Of a stretch of 64,000 bases of DNA, positions 44,910-56,073 are shown one piece after another; within the stretch, counting starts at the first letter, position 1; each line of letters begins with the position of its first letter. The stretch is from assembly GCF_006345815.1 (NCBI RefSeq), contig NZ_VCIG01000001.1:372001-436000 (forward strand), in the 5' to 3' direction. Made by a program: the position numbers and the translations under genes. Source of the stretch: Ochrobactrum sp. CGA5. GTDB taxonomy: Bacteria > Pseudomonadota > Alphaproteobacteria > Rhizobiales > Rhizobiaceae. Under the pieces are notes generated by a model. The model saw only the letters and a program-made list of their open reading frames with translations, was not told the origin of the DNA and searched no databases.

Positions 44910-45185
44910 CCGCTCTTCTTCTCCCAATTATGGTATAAAATGCCTTAATACGGGGGTTGGAGAAGGAAAAGGCGCTTTGCCTTGCTCAAGAAGCATGGTA
45001 ATGCGCCCATCGAGAGTTGCGGCATTCTGAGTAGAAGCGCCGTGATCCTGTTCCGAAAGGAATATCCACAGGATGACTGTCCGGGCGGCTTCGCTCGAAA
45101 CTTGGCAGACATCTTATAACTTGATTACAATCCTGCATGCCGCTAACCAAGGCAGAGCAACAAACACACAGGTCGAGGTTCCGAC

Positions 45186-45422
45186 ATGAGCGATACCGCA
45201 GAGCGCGTCAAGAAAATCGTTGTTGAACATCTGGGCGTAGATGCCGACAAGGTCACGGAAGGCGCAAGCTTCATCGATGACCTCGGCGCAGACAGCCTCG
45301 ATACGGTCGAGCTGGTCATGGCTTTCGAAGAGGAATTCGGCGTTGAAATTCCTGACGACGCTGCCGAAACGATCCTTACGGTCGGCGACGCTGTGAAGTT
45401 CATCGACAAGGCTTCCGCCTAA
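45186..45422 (+). CDS. acpP: Acyl carrier protein
   Basis: A 78-residue acidic four-helix protein that carries acyl intermediates. The phosphopantetheine site is Ser37 in [18 protein letters not shown] (31-48). The length and charge are typical. The gap before it is 276 bp and the gap after it to fabF is 275 bp. I see no gene, terminator or clear promoter in either, although acpP probably has its own transcript. TTGGCA (45102-45107) is a possible -35. Confidence 0.97.
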   Translation: MSDTAERVKKIVVEHLGVDADKVTEGASFIDDLGADSLDTVELVMAFEEEFGVEIPDDAAETILTVGDAVKFIDKASA

Positions 45423-45697
45423 TCTGAACTTGGGCATTGGGCTGGGGTTCTCGCGAATCCTGGCCCTGCTTGTTTTTAGCCGTCTCTTTCGTCTTTGCGA
45501 TCGGGGCGCATATGCACAAGGGCCGTTAAGCGGCCTGTTTGTGAATCTGCCGGAACGCTGGTCGGAGATCGCGTTCGACATGGCAGGCTCCGGTTTCAAC
45601 AATTGGAGCGCCATCCCTTCCAGGCCCGGACATATGTTCTGCCGGTTCAAGCCTGCGGGGCGGTGTTCCTGACATAACAGAGTTTTAAGGGGTGGAT

Positions 45698-46957
45698 ATG
45701 AGGCGTGTCGTCATCACCGGTCTTGGTCTGGTGTCGCCGCTTGCCAGCGGTGTCGAAGAGACCTGGAAGCGTCTTATTGCCGGTGAAAGCGGTGCTCGCC
45801 GCATCACGGAATTTGAAGTTGACGATCTGGCCTGCCAGATTGCCTGCCGCATCCCGGTTGGCGATGGTACCAATGGCACCTTCAATGCCGACCTCTATAT
45901 GGAGCCCAAGGAACAGCGCAAGGTTGATCCCTTCATCGTTTATGCTGTCGGTGCTGCCGATCAGGCACTGGACGATGCCAACTGGCATCCTGAAAGCGAC
46001 GAGGATCAGGTCCGTACTGGTGTTCTCATCGGTTCCGGCATTGGCGGTATCGAAGGTATTGTCGAGGCAGGCTACACGCTGCGCGACAAAGGTCCGCGCC
46101 GTATTTCGCCGTTCTTTATTCCTGGCCGCCTGATCAATCTGGCTTCCGGCCACGTGTCTATCAAGCATAAGCTGCGCGGACCGAACCACTCGGTTGTGAC
46201 GGCTTGCGCAACCGGCACGCACGCTATCGGCGACGCTGCTCGTCTGATTGCTTTTGGCGATGCGGATGTCATGGTTGCCGGTGGAACGGAATCGCCGGTC
46301 AGTCGCATTTCGCTGGCAGGTTTTGCCGCCTGCAAAGCCTTGTCCACCAAGCGCAATGACGATCCGACCGCAGCTTCTCGCCCTTATGACGAAGACCGCG
46401 ACGGCTTCGTGATGGGCGAGGGTGCGGGCGTTGTGGTTCTCGAAGAGCTGGAGCATGCACTGGCGCGCGGCGCAAAAATCTATGCCGAGGTCATCGGCTA
46501 TGGCCTTTCGGGCGACGCCTATCACATTACTGCCCCGACCGAGAGCGGTGAGGGCGCTGAGCGTTGCATGGTCGCGGCTCTGAAGCGTGCAGAAATCACA
46601 CCCGATCAGATCGACTACATCAACGCCCATGGCACGTCGACCATGGCTGACACCATCGAACTTGACGCTGTCGAGCGCGTGGTGGGCGATGCTGCATCGA
46701 AGATTTCGATGTCCTCAACCAAGTCTGCTATCGGCCATCTTCTGGGTGCCGCTGGTGCCGCCGAAGCAATTTTCTCGACGCTTGCCATCCGCGACAATAT
46801 CGCGCCAGCTACGCTCAATCTCGACAATCCGGCTGTCTCCACAAAGATCGATCTGGTTCCGCACAAGGCGCGTGAACGCAAGATCGATGTGGCTCTGTCG
46901 AACTCTTTCGGATTTGGCGGAACCAACGCTTCGCTGGTCTTGCGCCGATACTCCTGA
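45698..46957 (+). CDS. fabF: 3-oxoacyl-[acyl-carrier-protein] synthase II
   Basis: A 419-residue condensing enzyme that elongates acyl-ACP with malonyl-ACP. The catalytic triad is Cys170 (VTACATGTHA), the histidine in INAHGTSTMAD and the histidine in KSAIGHLLGAAGAAE. The ATG at 45698 follows AAGGGG; a GTG two codons earlier is also in frame. A terminator lies 33 bp after the stop, so mltG downstream probably has its own promoter. Confidence 0.96.
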   Translation: MRRVVITGLGLVSPLASGVEETWKRLIAGESGARRITEFEVDDLACQIACRIPVGDGTNGTFNADLYMEPKEQRKVDPFIVYAVGAADQALDDANWHPESDEDQVRTGVLIGSGIGGIEGIVEAGYTLRDKGPRRISPFFIPGRLINLASGHVSIKHKLRGPNHSVVTACATGTHAIGDAARLIAFGDADVMVAGGTESPVSRISLAGFAACKALSTKRNDDPTAASRPYDEDRDGFVMGEGAGVVVLEELEHALARGAKIYAEVIGYGLSGDAYHITAPTESGEGAERCMVAALKRAEITPDQIDYINAHGTSTMADTIELDAVERVVGDAASKISMSSTKSAIGHLLGAAGAAEAIFSTLAIRDNIAPATLNLDNPAVSTKIDLVPHKARERKIDVALSNSFGFGGTNASLVLRRYS

Positions 46958-46989
46958 TTGGTATCGCTGAAGATAGAATATGGAATATA

Positions 46990-47017
46990 AAAAACGCGGG
47001 GATTTCTCCGCGTTTTT
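46990..47017 (+). terminator. Rho-independent terminator after fabF
   Basis: AAAAACGCGG (46990-46999) and CCGCGTTTTT (47008-47017) form a perfect 10-bp stem with A- and T-tracts on both sides, so it could act in either direction. Confidence 0.88.
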
Positions 47018-47234
47018 GCCAAAATATAACCCGATGCGATGTTTAAAATCGCGAACAGCGGTTAGTGTATCATGACTCCGAAGGGCTTTATCTGCTCGGA
47101 CGAGTAATAAGTGCAAATGGCCGTTTGGGCGCGCATTCGGCACAATATGCCGGGCGGCTCGCCAAAATAGATAGGCAGAGCCTTTCTCGTGGTTTGCTAT
47201 GAACCAACGAAATACTCTGGACCGAGGTGATTGA

Positions 47235-48458
47235 GTGAATTCAGAGGCGCAATCCGGAACACCCCCTGCAGACGAGCAGCTCAAGGGTGCGGGGCAGGAA
47301 GCGAACGTGACTTCAAAGCCGTTCGTGCCGAAATCCGCGTCTGAAGCTCTGCGTCCTGAGCCGGGAACACCGCCGCCGCGCAAGCGTTCGCGCCATGCGC
47401 GCAGCCAGATTGTCGTTTTCATGAACTTCATGCTGTCGCTGATCGTGCTTGTTCTGCTCGGTGCGTCGGCCTTGTTCTATTTCGGCAAGATGCAGTTTGA
47501 CGGGCAAGGCCCGCTCAATACCGAAACGACGTTTCTCGTCAAACGCGGTGCTGGTATTGCAGAAGTTTCCAATAGCCTGGAAAATCGTGAGATCGTCAGC
47601 GATGCGCGTATTTTCCGCTATGGTGTGCGGACGCTCGGTCATGAGAATGATCTGAAAGCGGGCGAATATGCCATTCCGGCGGGCGCTTCGATGCGCGATG
47701 TAATGAAGATTCTCATCAGCGGCAAATCGATCATGTATCCGCTGACTATTCCAGAAGGTCTGACGGTCAAGCAGATTTTTGACCGTATCTCGGCTGATCC
47801 GACACTGGTTGGCGATATGCCGAAGGACATGCCGCCGGAAGGTTCACTTTTCACCGATACGCTAAATTTCACACGCGGCACGACGCGTTCAGAAATCATT
47901 GATCGTATGATCGCCTCGCAGAAAAAGCTCGTGGACGAGACCTGGGCCAAGCGTAACGCTGACTTGCCAATCAAGGACAAGAACGAGTTTGTGACTTTGG
48001 CTTCAATCGTGGAAAAGGAAACCGGCATAGCGTCCGAACGCCCGCATGTGGCTTCCGTTTTTATCAATCGCTTGAAGAAAGGGATGCGCATCCAATCCGA
48101 CCCGACCATTATTTATGGTCTTTTCGGCGGGGCTGGCAAACCGTCAGACCGACCGATCTTCAAGTCGGATATCGAAAAGCCGACACCCTACAATACCTAT
48201 GTGATCAATGGTCTTCCGCCGACGCCGATTGCCAATCCGGGCAAGGCTGCGCTGGAAGCTGTCGCTAATCCGCTGGATACAGAAGATCTTTACTTCGTTG
48301 CCGACGGCACAGGTGGTCACGTGTTCTCGAAGACGCTACAGGAACACAACGCCAATGTCCGCAAGTGGCGCTCTGTGGAAGAACAGAAGAATATCGAACG
48401 GCAGAACAATAGTGGCAGCAATAACAAACAAGGTTCGGGTCAGAGCGCGAGCGAATAG
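47235..48458 (+). CDS. mltG: Endolytic peptidoglycan transglycosylase MltG
   Basis: A 407-residue YceG-family inner-membrane enzyme that cuts nascent glycan strands. A basic N-terminal region is followed by one membrane helix (about 66-85, NFMLSLIVLVLLGASALFYF), a LysM-like subdomain and the catalytic domain, with the active-site glutamate in LASIVEKETGIASERP and the NRLKKGMRIQSDPTIIYG strand. The N-terminal cytosolic segment (about 60 residues) is longer than in Escherichia coli. GTG start, preceded by GAGGTG. The C-terminus is Asn/Gln/Ser-rich. A terminator follows 40 bp later. Confidence 0.93.
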   Translation: MNSEAQSGTPPADEQLKGAGQEANVTSKPFVPKSASEALRPEPGTPPPRKRSRHARSQIVVFMNFMLSLIVLVLLGASALFYFGKMQFDGQGPLNTETTFLVKRGAGIAEVSNSLENREIVSDARIFRYGVRTLGHENDLKAGEYAIPAGASMRDVMKILISGKSIMYPLTIPEGLTVKQIFDRISADPTLVGDMPKDMPPEGSLFTDTLNFTRGTTRSEIIDRMIASQKKLVDETWAKRNADLPIKDKNEFVTLASIVEKETGIASERPHVASVFINRLKKGMRIQSDPTIIYGLFGGAGKPSDRPIFKSDIEKPTPYNTYVINGLPPTPIANPGKAALEAVANPLDTEDLYFVADGTGGHVFSKTLQEHNANVRKWRSVEEQKNIERQNNSGSNNKQGSGQSASE

Positions 48459-48498
48459 CACTTTGCTATAGACCTTGACGGAATGTGAGAATGTATAA

Positions 48499-48537
48499 CC
48501 GAAGCCGGTGCTTGCCGCTGGCTTCGGCTTGGTTTTT
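48499..48537 (+). terminator. Rho-independent terminator of mltG
   Basis: CCGAAGCC (48499-48506) and GGCTTCGG (48520-48527) form an 8-bp stem, followed by CTTGGTTTTT. Confidence 0.75.
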
Positions 48538-48583
48538 GAGTAACCCCGCGCTGTTGCGGGCGTGAGTTGAGGGGATGGAACGC

Positions 48584-49483
48584 ATGGCGCTCCAAAGCAT
48601 GACCGGATTTGCACGCCATGCCGTGCAACACGCCATGGAAGGCGGAGAAGCGCGTATCGTCTGGGAAGTGCGATCCGTCAATGGTAAGGGGCTCGATCTA
48701 CGGCTGCGTCTGCCGCAGGGCCTTGAAGCGACCGAACATCCTGTACGCTCAATGTTGGCGCGTCATTTCTCGCGTGGGAATTTTCAGGCCAGTCTCAGTG
48801 TGGAACGCAGCGAGGCTCAGCCCGGTTTCAGCATCAATCGGGCGATGCTCGCGGAGATCCTGAAAATCGGCGCGGATTTACAGGCCCAGCATGGGCTGGC
48901 CCCTGCCAGTGTTGACGGCGTTCTTTCACTGCGCGGTATCATTGATCAGGCTCAGATGGCTGATAATGAAGACGAGCGCGCCGGACTGGAATCTGCCATC
49001 GTCTCGGGGTTTGAGGGGGCACTTAAGGCAATCGCCGATGCGCGCATGCAGGAGGGCAAAGCCCTCTTCAGTATTCTTACTGGCCATATTGACAGTATAG
49101 AGCGGCTGACCTCGAATGCGCGTCGCGATCCGTCACGTCGCGCGGATGCGATCAAAACGCGCTTGGCTGGCCAGGTGGCCGTGCTGATGGATGCCGCACG
49201 CGAGCTTGATGAAGCGCGGCTCTATCAGGAAGCGGCGTTTCTTGCGACGAAGGCCGACATTCAGGAAGAACTTGACCGGTTGGAGACCCATGTGGCATCC
49301 GCCCGCAAGCTTCTGGCAGATGGAGGGCCTGTCGGGCGTAAGCTCGACTTTCTTTCACAGGAATTTAATCGTGAAGCTAATACACTGTGTTCCAAATCGA
49401 ATGCAGCGTCGATCACAGCCATCGGTCTGGAACTGAAAGCAGTCGTCGATCAGTTTCGCGAACAAGTACAAAATCTGGAGTAA
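48584..49483 (+). CDS. YicC/YloC family endoribonuclease
   Basis: A 299-residue protein with the family start [15 protein letters not shown] and the conserved C-terminal segment ([20 protein letters not shown], then [20 protein letters not shown]). YicC proteins are endoribonucleases that act in RNA turnover. I chose the ATG at 48584, which has AGGGG 9 nt upstream; the ATG at 48575 lies directly on that Shine-Dalgarno sequence. It precedes gmk by 8 nt, the yicC-gmk pairing seen widely. Confidence 0.92.
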   Translation: MALQSMTGFARHAVQHAMEGGEARIVWEVRSVNGKGLDLRLRLPQGLEATEHPVRSMLARHFSRGNFQASLSVERSEAQPGFSINRAMLAEILKIGADLQAQHGLAPASVDGVLSLRGIIDQAQMADNEDERAGLESAIVSGFEGALKAIADARMQEGKALFSILTGHIDSIERLTSNARRDPSRRADAIKTRLAGQVAVLMDAARELDEARLYQEAAFLATKADIQEELDRLETHVASARKLLADGGPVGRKLDFLSQEFNREANTLCSKSNAASITAIGLELKAVVDQFREQVQNLE

Positions 49484-49491
49484 CAGGTATC

Positions 49492-50154
49492 ATGGCCATC
49501 TCGTCGGTTGAAAATGGCGTCGCACGTAGAGGCCTGATGGTGGTGATTTCATCGCCATCTGGAGCCGGTAAGTCTACCATTGCCCGGCTGTTGCTGGAAG
49601 ACAAGAAGATGAACCTTTCGCTGTCGATCAGCGTGACGACGCGCCAGCGTCGCCCAAGCGAGATCGAAGGGGTTCACTACCATTTCAAGACGATCCGCGA
49701 GTTTGAACGCCTGCGCGACAATGACGAACTGATTGAATGGGCCGAGGTCCACGGCAATTTCTATGGTACGCTGCGCGAAACTGCTGAAATCGCACTGGCC
49801 GACGGTCAGGATATGCTGTTTGACATTGACTGGCAGGGGGCGGACCAACTGCAAGCAAAGATGCCCGCTGATGTGGTTTCAATCTTCATTCTGCCGCCCA
49901 CCATGCGCGAGTTGCAGCAGCGCCTGAACCGTCGTGCGGAAGATACGGCTGATGTGATTGAGACACGCTTGCAGAATGCCCGTTTTGAAATCCAGAAATG
50001 GGTGAAATACGACTACATTGTCATCAATGAAGATCTGGACCGCTCCTTTGCTGCCATCAAGTCGATCATCGACGCGGAGCGTCTCCGCCGCGACCGCCGC
50101 CCGGGCTTGTTCGATTTTGTAACCGGTTTGCTGGAAGAGGATCCGGGCATATAA
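49492..50154 (+). CDS. gmk: Guanylate kinase
   Basis: A 220-residue enzyme that phosphorylates GMP to GDP. The P-loop [11 protein letters not shown] lies near residue 19-29, with the GMP-binding tyrosine/arginine loop [19 protein letters not shown] and the lid [11 protein letters not shown]. The start at 49492 (MAISSVENG) is closest to the yicC end (8 nt). The open frame runs upstream through yicC in another register and is not used. Confidence 0.96.
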   Translation: MAISSVENGVARRGLMVVISSPSGAGKSTIARLLLEDKKMNLSLSISVTTRQRRPSEIEGVHYHFKTIREFERLRDNDELIEWAEVHGNFYGTLRETAEIALADGQDMLFDIDWQGADQLQAKMPADVVSIFILPPTMRELQQRLNRRAEDTADVIETRLQNARFEIQKWVKYDYIVINEDLDRSFAAIKSIIDAERLRRDRRPGLFDFVTGLLEEDPGI

Positions 50155-50467
50155 GTTCAGACCGGCTTTTACGAGAATCTGACGACTATCCGATCTGCTT
50201 CGTTTATGAGGCGTTTGAGTGACTCGAGAAATGGCTTGCCGGCGCGCGTTTTCAGCTTGTCCAGAGCTTCGGCATTTCTAAACACCAGTCTGCATTCACC
50301 AGGCCAGCCTGGACCTTGTGACCTGCCACTAAGAATTTCTTCCAGAATGAATCGAGTGTGTAAACGAAGGCTTCCGGTTTTGGGTTGGAACAGCGGAAAG
50401 ATACCGTCTCCAAAAGATCGTTAGGGCTTTCTACCCCGGCACAACTGATTTCGTAGACTGAAGCATA
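50155..50467. other. 313-bp gap with a possible decayed minus-strand reading frame
   Basis: Between gmk and the small membrane-protein gene the minus strand is open from 50420 to the stop at 50169 (83 codons), ending GKPFLESLKRLINEADRIVV plus RFS. No ATG lies in it, and a second frame overlaps the first part for about 55 codons with a protein-like composition. I recognise no family. It may be a frameshifted gene remnant, or chance. Confidence 0.3.
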
Positions 50468-50614
50468 TCAGCCGAGCAGGATCAGCAGGCCGTCCACCAT
50501 GCCGAGGACAAGAATGAGTGCGCCCATTGCGATGGCTGTCACTACCAGCATATGCTTCTGCCGGTCGCGTTTTTCTGTTCGCTTACCCGTCCAGTCGTAA
50601 GGCGATTCAGGCAT
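50468..50614 (-). CDS. 48-residue single-helix membrane protein
   Basis: A small protein starting MPESPYDWTGKRTEKRDRQK, a hydrophilic basic head, followed by one hydrophobic segment of about 25 residues (HMLVVTAIAMGALILVLGMV, then DGLLILLG). GGAG lies 6 nt before the ATG, which supports translation. I recognise no family. It is transcribed toward gmk, 135 bp beyond the end of tldD, so it could belong to the end of the IalB-tldD unit or be independent. Confidence 0.6.
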   Translation of the reverse strand: MPESPYDWTGKRTEKRDRQKHMLVVTAIAMGALILVLGMVDGLLILLG

Positions 50615-50748
50615 TTCTATCTCCAGATCGGCCTCACATCTCACACCGCTGTGCGGGCCACAGCCTGTAATTTGCACTTTACAACCCGTGCCTGCAAGTT
50701 AGGTGATGCTCACAAGTGGGCTTATGACCGAAAGCGACAGCACGACTT

Positions 50749-52161
50749 TTATACAGCCGTGCCGCCCACCGTTACCTGATCCATGCGCAGATGCGGCTGA
50801 CCGACGCCAACAGGAACCCACTGGCCACCCTTGCCGCAATTGCCGCTGCCGGTATCGAGCTTCATATCGTTACCAATCATCGAAATCCGCTGCATGGCGT
50901 CTGGACCGTTGCCGATCAGCATTGCGCCCTTAATCGGTGCTCCAACCTTGCCGTCCTCGATCAGGTAGGCTTCCGTGCAACCAAATACGAACTTGCCGGA
51001 GGTGATGTCGACCTGACCGCCGCCGAAGGAAACGGCATAAATGCCCTTCTTCATGGAGGCGATGATCTCCTCAGGTGTCTTGTCGCCAGAAAGCATATAG
51101 GTGTTCGTCATGCGCGGCATGGGGGCATGAGCATAGGATTCCCTGCGTCCATTGCCGGTGGCTTTCATATCCATCAGACGGGCGTTTTGGCGGTCTTGCA
51201 TATAATTGACGAGCTTACCGTCGTCGATTAGCACGGTGCGATTGGTGGGTGTACCTTCATCATCAATAGTGAGCGAACCGCGCCGCTCGGCGATGGTGCC
51301 ATCATCGACAACCGTTACTCCCCTTGAGGCAACTTGCTGTCCAAGCAGCCCGGCAAAGGCCGAGGTCTTCTTGCGGTTAAAGTCGCCTTCCAGGCCGTGC
51401 CCGACGGCTTCATGCAGCATCACGCCCGGCCAGCCACTTGCGAGAACAATGTCGAATGTGCCTGCGGGGGCAGGGATGGCTTCCAGATTGACGAGCGCTT
51501 GACGCAATGCCTCATCCGCCGCGTGCTGCCAGCTTTCGGCGGTAACAAATTCACCGAATCCCTTGCGTCCGCCAACCGTATGTGAGCCTGATTCCTGACG
51601 GTCGCCATCGCCTGCCACCACCGAAACACTCAGGCGCACCATGGGTCGTATATCGCGCACGAAATGACCGTCGGCGCGCAGAATCTCGACCTGCTGCCAC
51701 GAGCCTGCGAGAGAGACGGAAACCTGGCGTACTTTCGGGTCTTTGGCGCGCAGATAGGCATCAATCTGCTGCAAGAGTTGCACCTTAGCATCGAAGGTCG
51801 GCGAACCGATGGGGTTTTCATCCGAGTAAAGGTGACGGTTGGTACCGGCGGGTGCCGCCGCGTAGTTTCCGCCATAGCCCTTTAAGGTAGCAGAAACAGC
51901 ATCTGAAGCGCGTTTCAAGGCAGCAAGTGAAAGATCACCCGCGTGGGCATAACCGATTGCTTCGCCCGCGACTGAACGCAGCCCAAAGCCCTGGTCTTGA
52001 TTAAATGATCCACTCTTGAGACGGCCATTGTCGAAAACAAGTGCTTCTGCTTCGCGATATTCCACGAAGAGCTCGCCATCATCGCTGCCTTGCAGACTCT
52101 GGGCGACAAGGCGTTCGATATCGTCGCGGCTGGCGTCGAAACTGTCGATAAGGCTTCTCAT
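50749..52161 (-). CDS. tldD: Metalloprotease TldD
   Basis: A 470-residue subunit of the TldD/TldE (PmbA) protease, which degrades unfolded peptides and in some bacteria matures microcin or CcdA-type substrates. The HExxxH zinc motif is HEAVGHGLEGDF (His250, Glu251, His254/255), and the N-terminal FVEYREAEALVFDNGRLKSG is typical. The partner pmbA/tldE is not in the window. The ATG at 52161 directly follows a hairpin U-tract, and the only Shine-Dalgarno-like sequence (AGGA) lies inside that hairpin. Confidence 0.95.
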   Translation of the reverse strand: MRSLIDSFDASRDDIERLVAQSLQGSDDGELFVEYREAEALVFDNGRLKSGSFNQDQGFGLRSVAGEAIGYAHAGDLSLAALKRASDAVSATLKGYGGNYAAAPAGTNRHLYSDENPIGSPTFDAKVQLLQQIDAYLRAKDPKVRQVSVSLAGSWQQVEILRADGHFVRDIRPMVRLSVSVVAGDGDRQESGSHTVGGRKGFGEFVTAESWQHAADEALRQALVNLEAIPAPAGTFDIVLASGWPGVMLHEAVGHGLEGDFNRKKTSAFAGLLGQQVASRGVTVVDDGTIAERRGSLTIDDEGTPTNRTVLIDDGKLVNYMQDRQNARLMDMKATGNGRRESYAHAPMPRMTNTYMLSGDKTPEEIIASMKKGIYAVSFGGGQVDITSGKFVFGCTEAYLIEDGKVGAPIKGAMLIGNGPDAMQRISMIGNDMKLDTGSGNCGKGGQWVPVGVGQPHLRMDQVTVGGTAV

Positions 52162-52199
52162 AAAAATACATCCTGCAGCATGTGTTTGCTGCAGGATGT
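52162..52199 (-). terminator. Terminator-like hairpin of the ialB-type gene, fused to the tldD start
   Basis: On the minus strand ACATCCTGCAGCA (52199-52187) pairs perfectly with TGCTGCAGGATGT (52180-52168) around a 6-nt loop, then ATTTTT, directly followed by the tldD ATG. The AGGA usable as tldD ribosome binding site is in the 3' arm. A smaller hairpin CGGTTG/CAACCG lies at 52211-52226. Confidence 0.75.
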
Positions 52200-52242
52200 A
52201 AGCCTTAAATCGGTTGAGAACAACCGGTCATCGCAGTTGTGA

Positions 52243-52857
52243 TCAGGGGAGAGCGTCGAAGCCTTCGCCAAATCCCTTCAGATCAACGGGTATGCCCACG
52301 CCTTCCTCCGGCGTCTGGAAGACGATAAAGGTCGCAGCCTTGCCAGAGCGCAATGTCTTGAGAAGATCATCCTCAAGGATGACTTCAGCGTAGCAGCCAT
52401 CTTCGAAACAGCGGACAAAATAGGCGCGCCCAATGTCCTTGCCATCCACATTCAGACCAAGTCCGTTGGGCAGCAAAACGCCGAGCGGGGCCAAGACGCG
52501 AAGAATACGGGCCTTGTTGTCTGCAGTTTTGAGAACCACGACTGAAAGGCCCAACTCGGGACGCTTTGCTGCAACCACGTTCTGGATCAGCGCGCACTGT
52601 TCCGTTTTGGCACCAGCGGGCGTATCGCAGAGAATGGACCATGCTCCATGCTGCGACTTGAGCTTGCCGCTCTGTTGCGGGCTGGTCGGAGCGGCCTGCG
52701 ACTGGGCGGCAGGGGCCTCCTGTGGGGTTTGTAACTGCGCCGATGGTTCCTGAGCAACCGAAGGAAGCGCCGCAGCGGCAAGTGTCAAGCTGACACCTGT
52801 TGCAATAGTTGCAAGGCGCTGGCTGGTCGTACGGCGGGCAAGCATGCGAAAAGTCAT
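52243..52857 (-). CDS. Invasion-associated locus B (IalB) family protein
   Basis: A 204-residue secreted or periplasmic protein. A basic start and hydrophobic segment (about 18-34, IATGVSLTLAAAALPSVAQ) form a signal peptide, then a Pro/Gln/Ala-rich linker (about 37-65) and the IalB domain (WSILCDTPAGAKTEQCALIQ, then YFVRCFEDGCYAEVILEDD) with two cysteine pairs. Named for Bartonella IalB, the family is widespread in Rhizobiales and its molecular function is unsettled. GGAG lies before the ATG at 52857. Confidence 0.88.
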   Translation of the reverse strand: MTFRMLARRTTSQRLATIATGVSLTLAAAALPSVAQEPSAQLQTPQEAPAAQSQAAPTSPQQSGKLKSQHGAWSILCDTPAGAKTEQCALIQNVVAAKRPELGLSVVVLKTADNKARILRVLAPLGVLLPNGLGLNVDGKDIGRAYFVRCFEDGCYAEVILEDDLLKTLRSGKAATFIVFQTPEEGVGIPVDLKGFGEGFDALP

Positions 52858-53261
52858 GAAATCTCCAGATCGAATCACCGGGACGTTAACGCGCTGCATT
52901 GGCCATGAAAAGCACCGTGATTGGCGTTAATCTGTCCTGGCCATCATAGCAACGGTGATACCGTCTGTTGCATCGATTGTCACGCGGCACGTTAAGAAAA
53001 ACGTCTTGTCAAATCATGGCTTCATTATGGGTTTCGTGCGGTTTTCCCAAGTTTTTGCAATGAAAGCGAGCACCTCTGGCCGATTGAACAAACTCGAACG
53101 CTTGAACTTCTCCCCATGGGCTGCGCGCAAAAATGCCGCACAGGAACATATTCGCCTTCCTTGCGGTGTGCGCTAAGGTGTGGTTTGAACGCCGACGGGG
53201 GATGCGGCCGTCTTTAGCGTCCGGCGTCCAGCTCGAAAGGGCGAAAAGGGAGAGAGTTCTG
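52858..53261. other. 404-bp divergent region between the ialB-type gene and ctaC
   Basis: The region must contain the promoters of the ialB-type gene and of the cytochrome oxidase operon. I see no ORF with support, no strong hairpin and no recognisable riboswitch. AAGGGAGAGAG (about 53246-53256) is the ribosome binding site of ctaC. Confidence 0.4.
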
Positions 53262-54146
53262 GTGGATAAGATTGTTGCCACAACGAAGGGCGCCTTCGGC
53301 GGTGCTCTTGCAGTGCTGTGGACGACTGGTGCCGCTTTTGCGGATCAGCCCCGTCCCTGGGAATGGAGATTTCAGGACGCAGCGACTGGAATTGCCGAAC
53401 AGATTCATTGGTTTGAGCGTTATACGCTCTGGTTCATTATTCCAATTACCTTGCTGGTGCTGTTTTTGCTGGTTTGGGTCGTGCTTCGCTTTCGTGCGAG
53501 TGCAAATCCTGAGCCGTCCAAAACAAGCCACAATACCGCTATTGAAGTGATCTGGACCATTGGGCCTGTGATCATTCTTCTGTTTCTGGCGGTTCCGTCT
53601 TTCCAGCTCCTGACGGCGCAGTATTCGCCTGAGGATCCGACGCTGACGGTCAAGGCAACGGGATACCAGTGGTATTGGGGTTACGAGTATCAGGTCGACA
53701 ATCCGGTCAGCTTTGATTCTCTTCTTCTGAAGGACGGTGATCGTGCTGCCGCCGGAAAAGAGGATCGTGCGCGTTATCCGCGTCTTCTCGCCGTCGACAA
53801 TGAAGTTGTGGTTCCGGTTGGTGAAACGGTTCGCCTCCTCGTCACCGCTGCCGACGTGATCCATTCGTGGACGATACCGGCTTTCGGCGTGAAGATGGAT
53901 GCCGTTCCGGGTCGCATCAACGAAGCCTGGTTCAAGGCGGACAAGGAAGGTCTTTATTACGGTCAGTGCTCTGAGCTTTGCGGCAAGGATCATGGCTTCA
54001 TGCCAATCGCCGTGCGCGTTGTTTCGAAAGAGCAGTATCAGACCTGGATCGCTGCTGCGGGATCGGATCTGAACAGCGCGAATAAGGCACTTCAGGCCAC
54101 TGTTGAAGGTGGTGCAAACGATAAGGTGGCTGCGGCGGGTCTTTAG
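53262..54146 (+). CDS. ctaC: Cytochrome c oxidase subunit II
   Basis: A 294-residue subunit of the aa3-type oxidase. After a signal peptide (about 1-27) two membrane helices follow (about 52-80 and 94-118). The periplasmic cupredoxin domain carries the CuA ligands in YYGQCSELCGKDHGFM near 245-260 and the upstream histidine in VIHSWTIPAFG. The GTG at 53262 is preceded by AAGGGAGAGAG; the frame is open to 53133, but no better start is seen there. First gene of the cta operon. Confidence 0.95.
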   Translation: MDKIVATTKGAFGGALAVLWTTGAAFADQPRPWEWRFQDAATGIAEQIHWFERYTLWFIIPITLLVLFLLVWVVLRFRASANPEPSKTSHNTAIEVIWTIGPVIILLFLAVPSFQLLTAQYSPEDPTLTVKATGYQWYWGYEYQVDNPVSFDSLLLKDGDRAAAGKEDRARYPRLLAVDNEVVVPVGETVRLLVTAADVIHSWTIPAFGVKMDAVPGRINEAWFKADKEGLYYGQCSELCGKDHGFMPIAVRVVSKEQYQTWIAAAGSDLNSANKALQATVEGGANDKVAAAGL

Positions 54147-54169
54147 ACCTCGAACGCCAAGACTGTTGA

Positions 54170-55846
<1,677 letters not shown>

Positions 55847-56073
55847 TTGTGCGATGGGCGGAGTCCGGAAAAAACTTCGCCCTCCTTCACAAAATGTGCT
55901 ATGGGCGGGCGGCATTCTGTTCCGCCCGTCGCCGGTAGACGAAAAGTCGGCCAACAAGCACGGCATTCCCGGCGGGAACAGAACGGTTTCCGGGAGGACA
56001 TTGTTGTGATTGTGCCGATCCGCGCTGTAGGGGCGTGGTGTTCGGACCGGTGAACTTGAGGTTTTTAAGTTAA

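Noticed and set aside
45102-45130. TTGGCA and TTACAA as an acpP promoter
   Set aside because: The -10 candidate matches the consensus in too few positions. Only noted within the acpP entry.
44910-45697. Gaps around acpP (276 bp and 275 bp) as possible small-gene or regulator loci
   Set aside because: Short open frames here have no ribosome site or protein-like composition. No palindrome suitable for a FabR/FadR-type operator was found by eye.
50749-52161. Pairing of tldD with a microcin or toxin target nearby
   Set aside because: No peptide precursor or CcdA/CcdB-like gene is visible near tldD. TldD/TldE is a general housekeeping protease in most bacteria.
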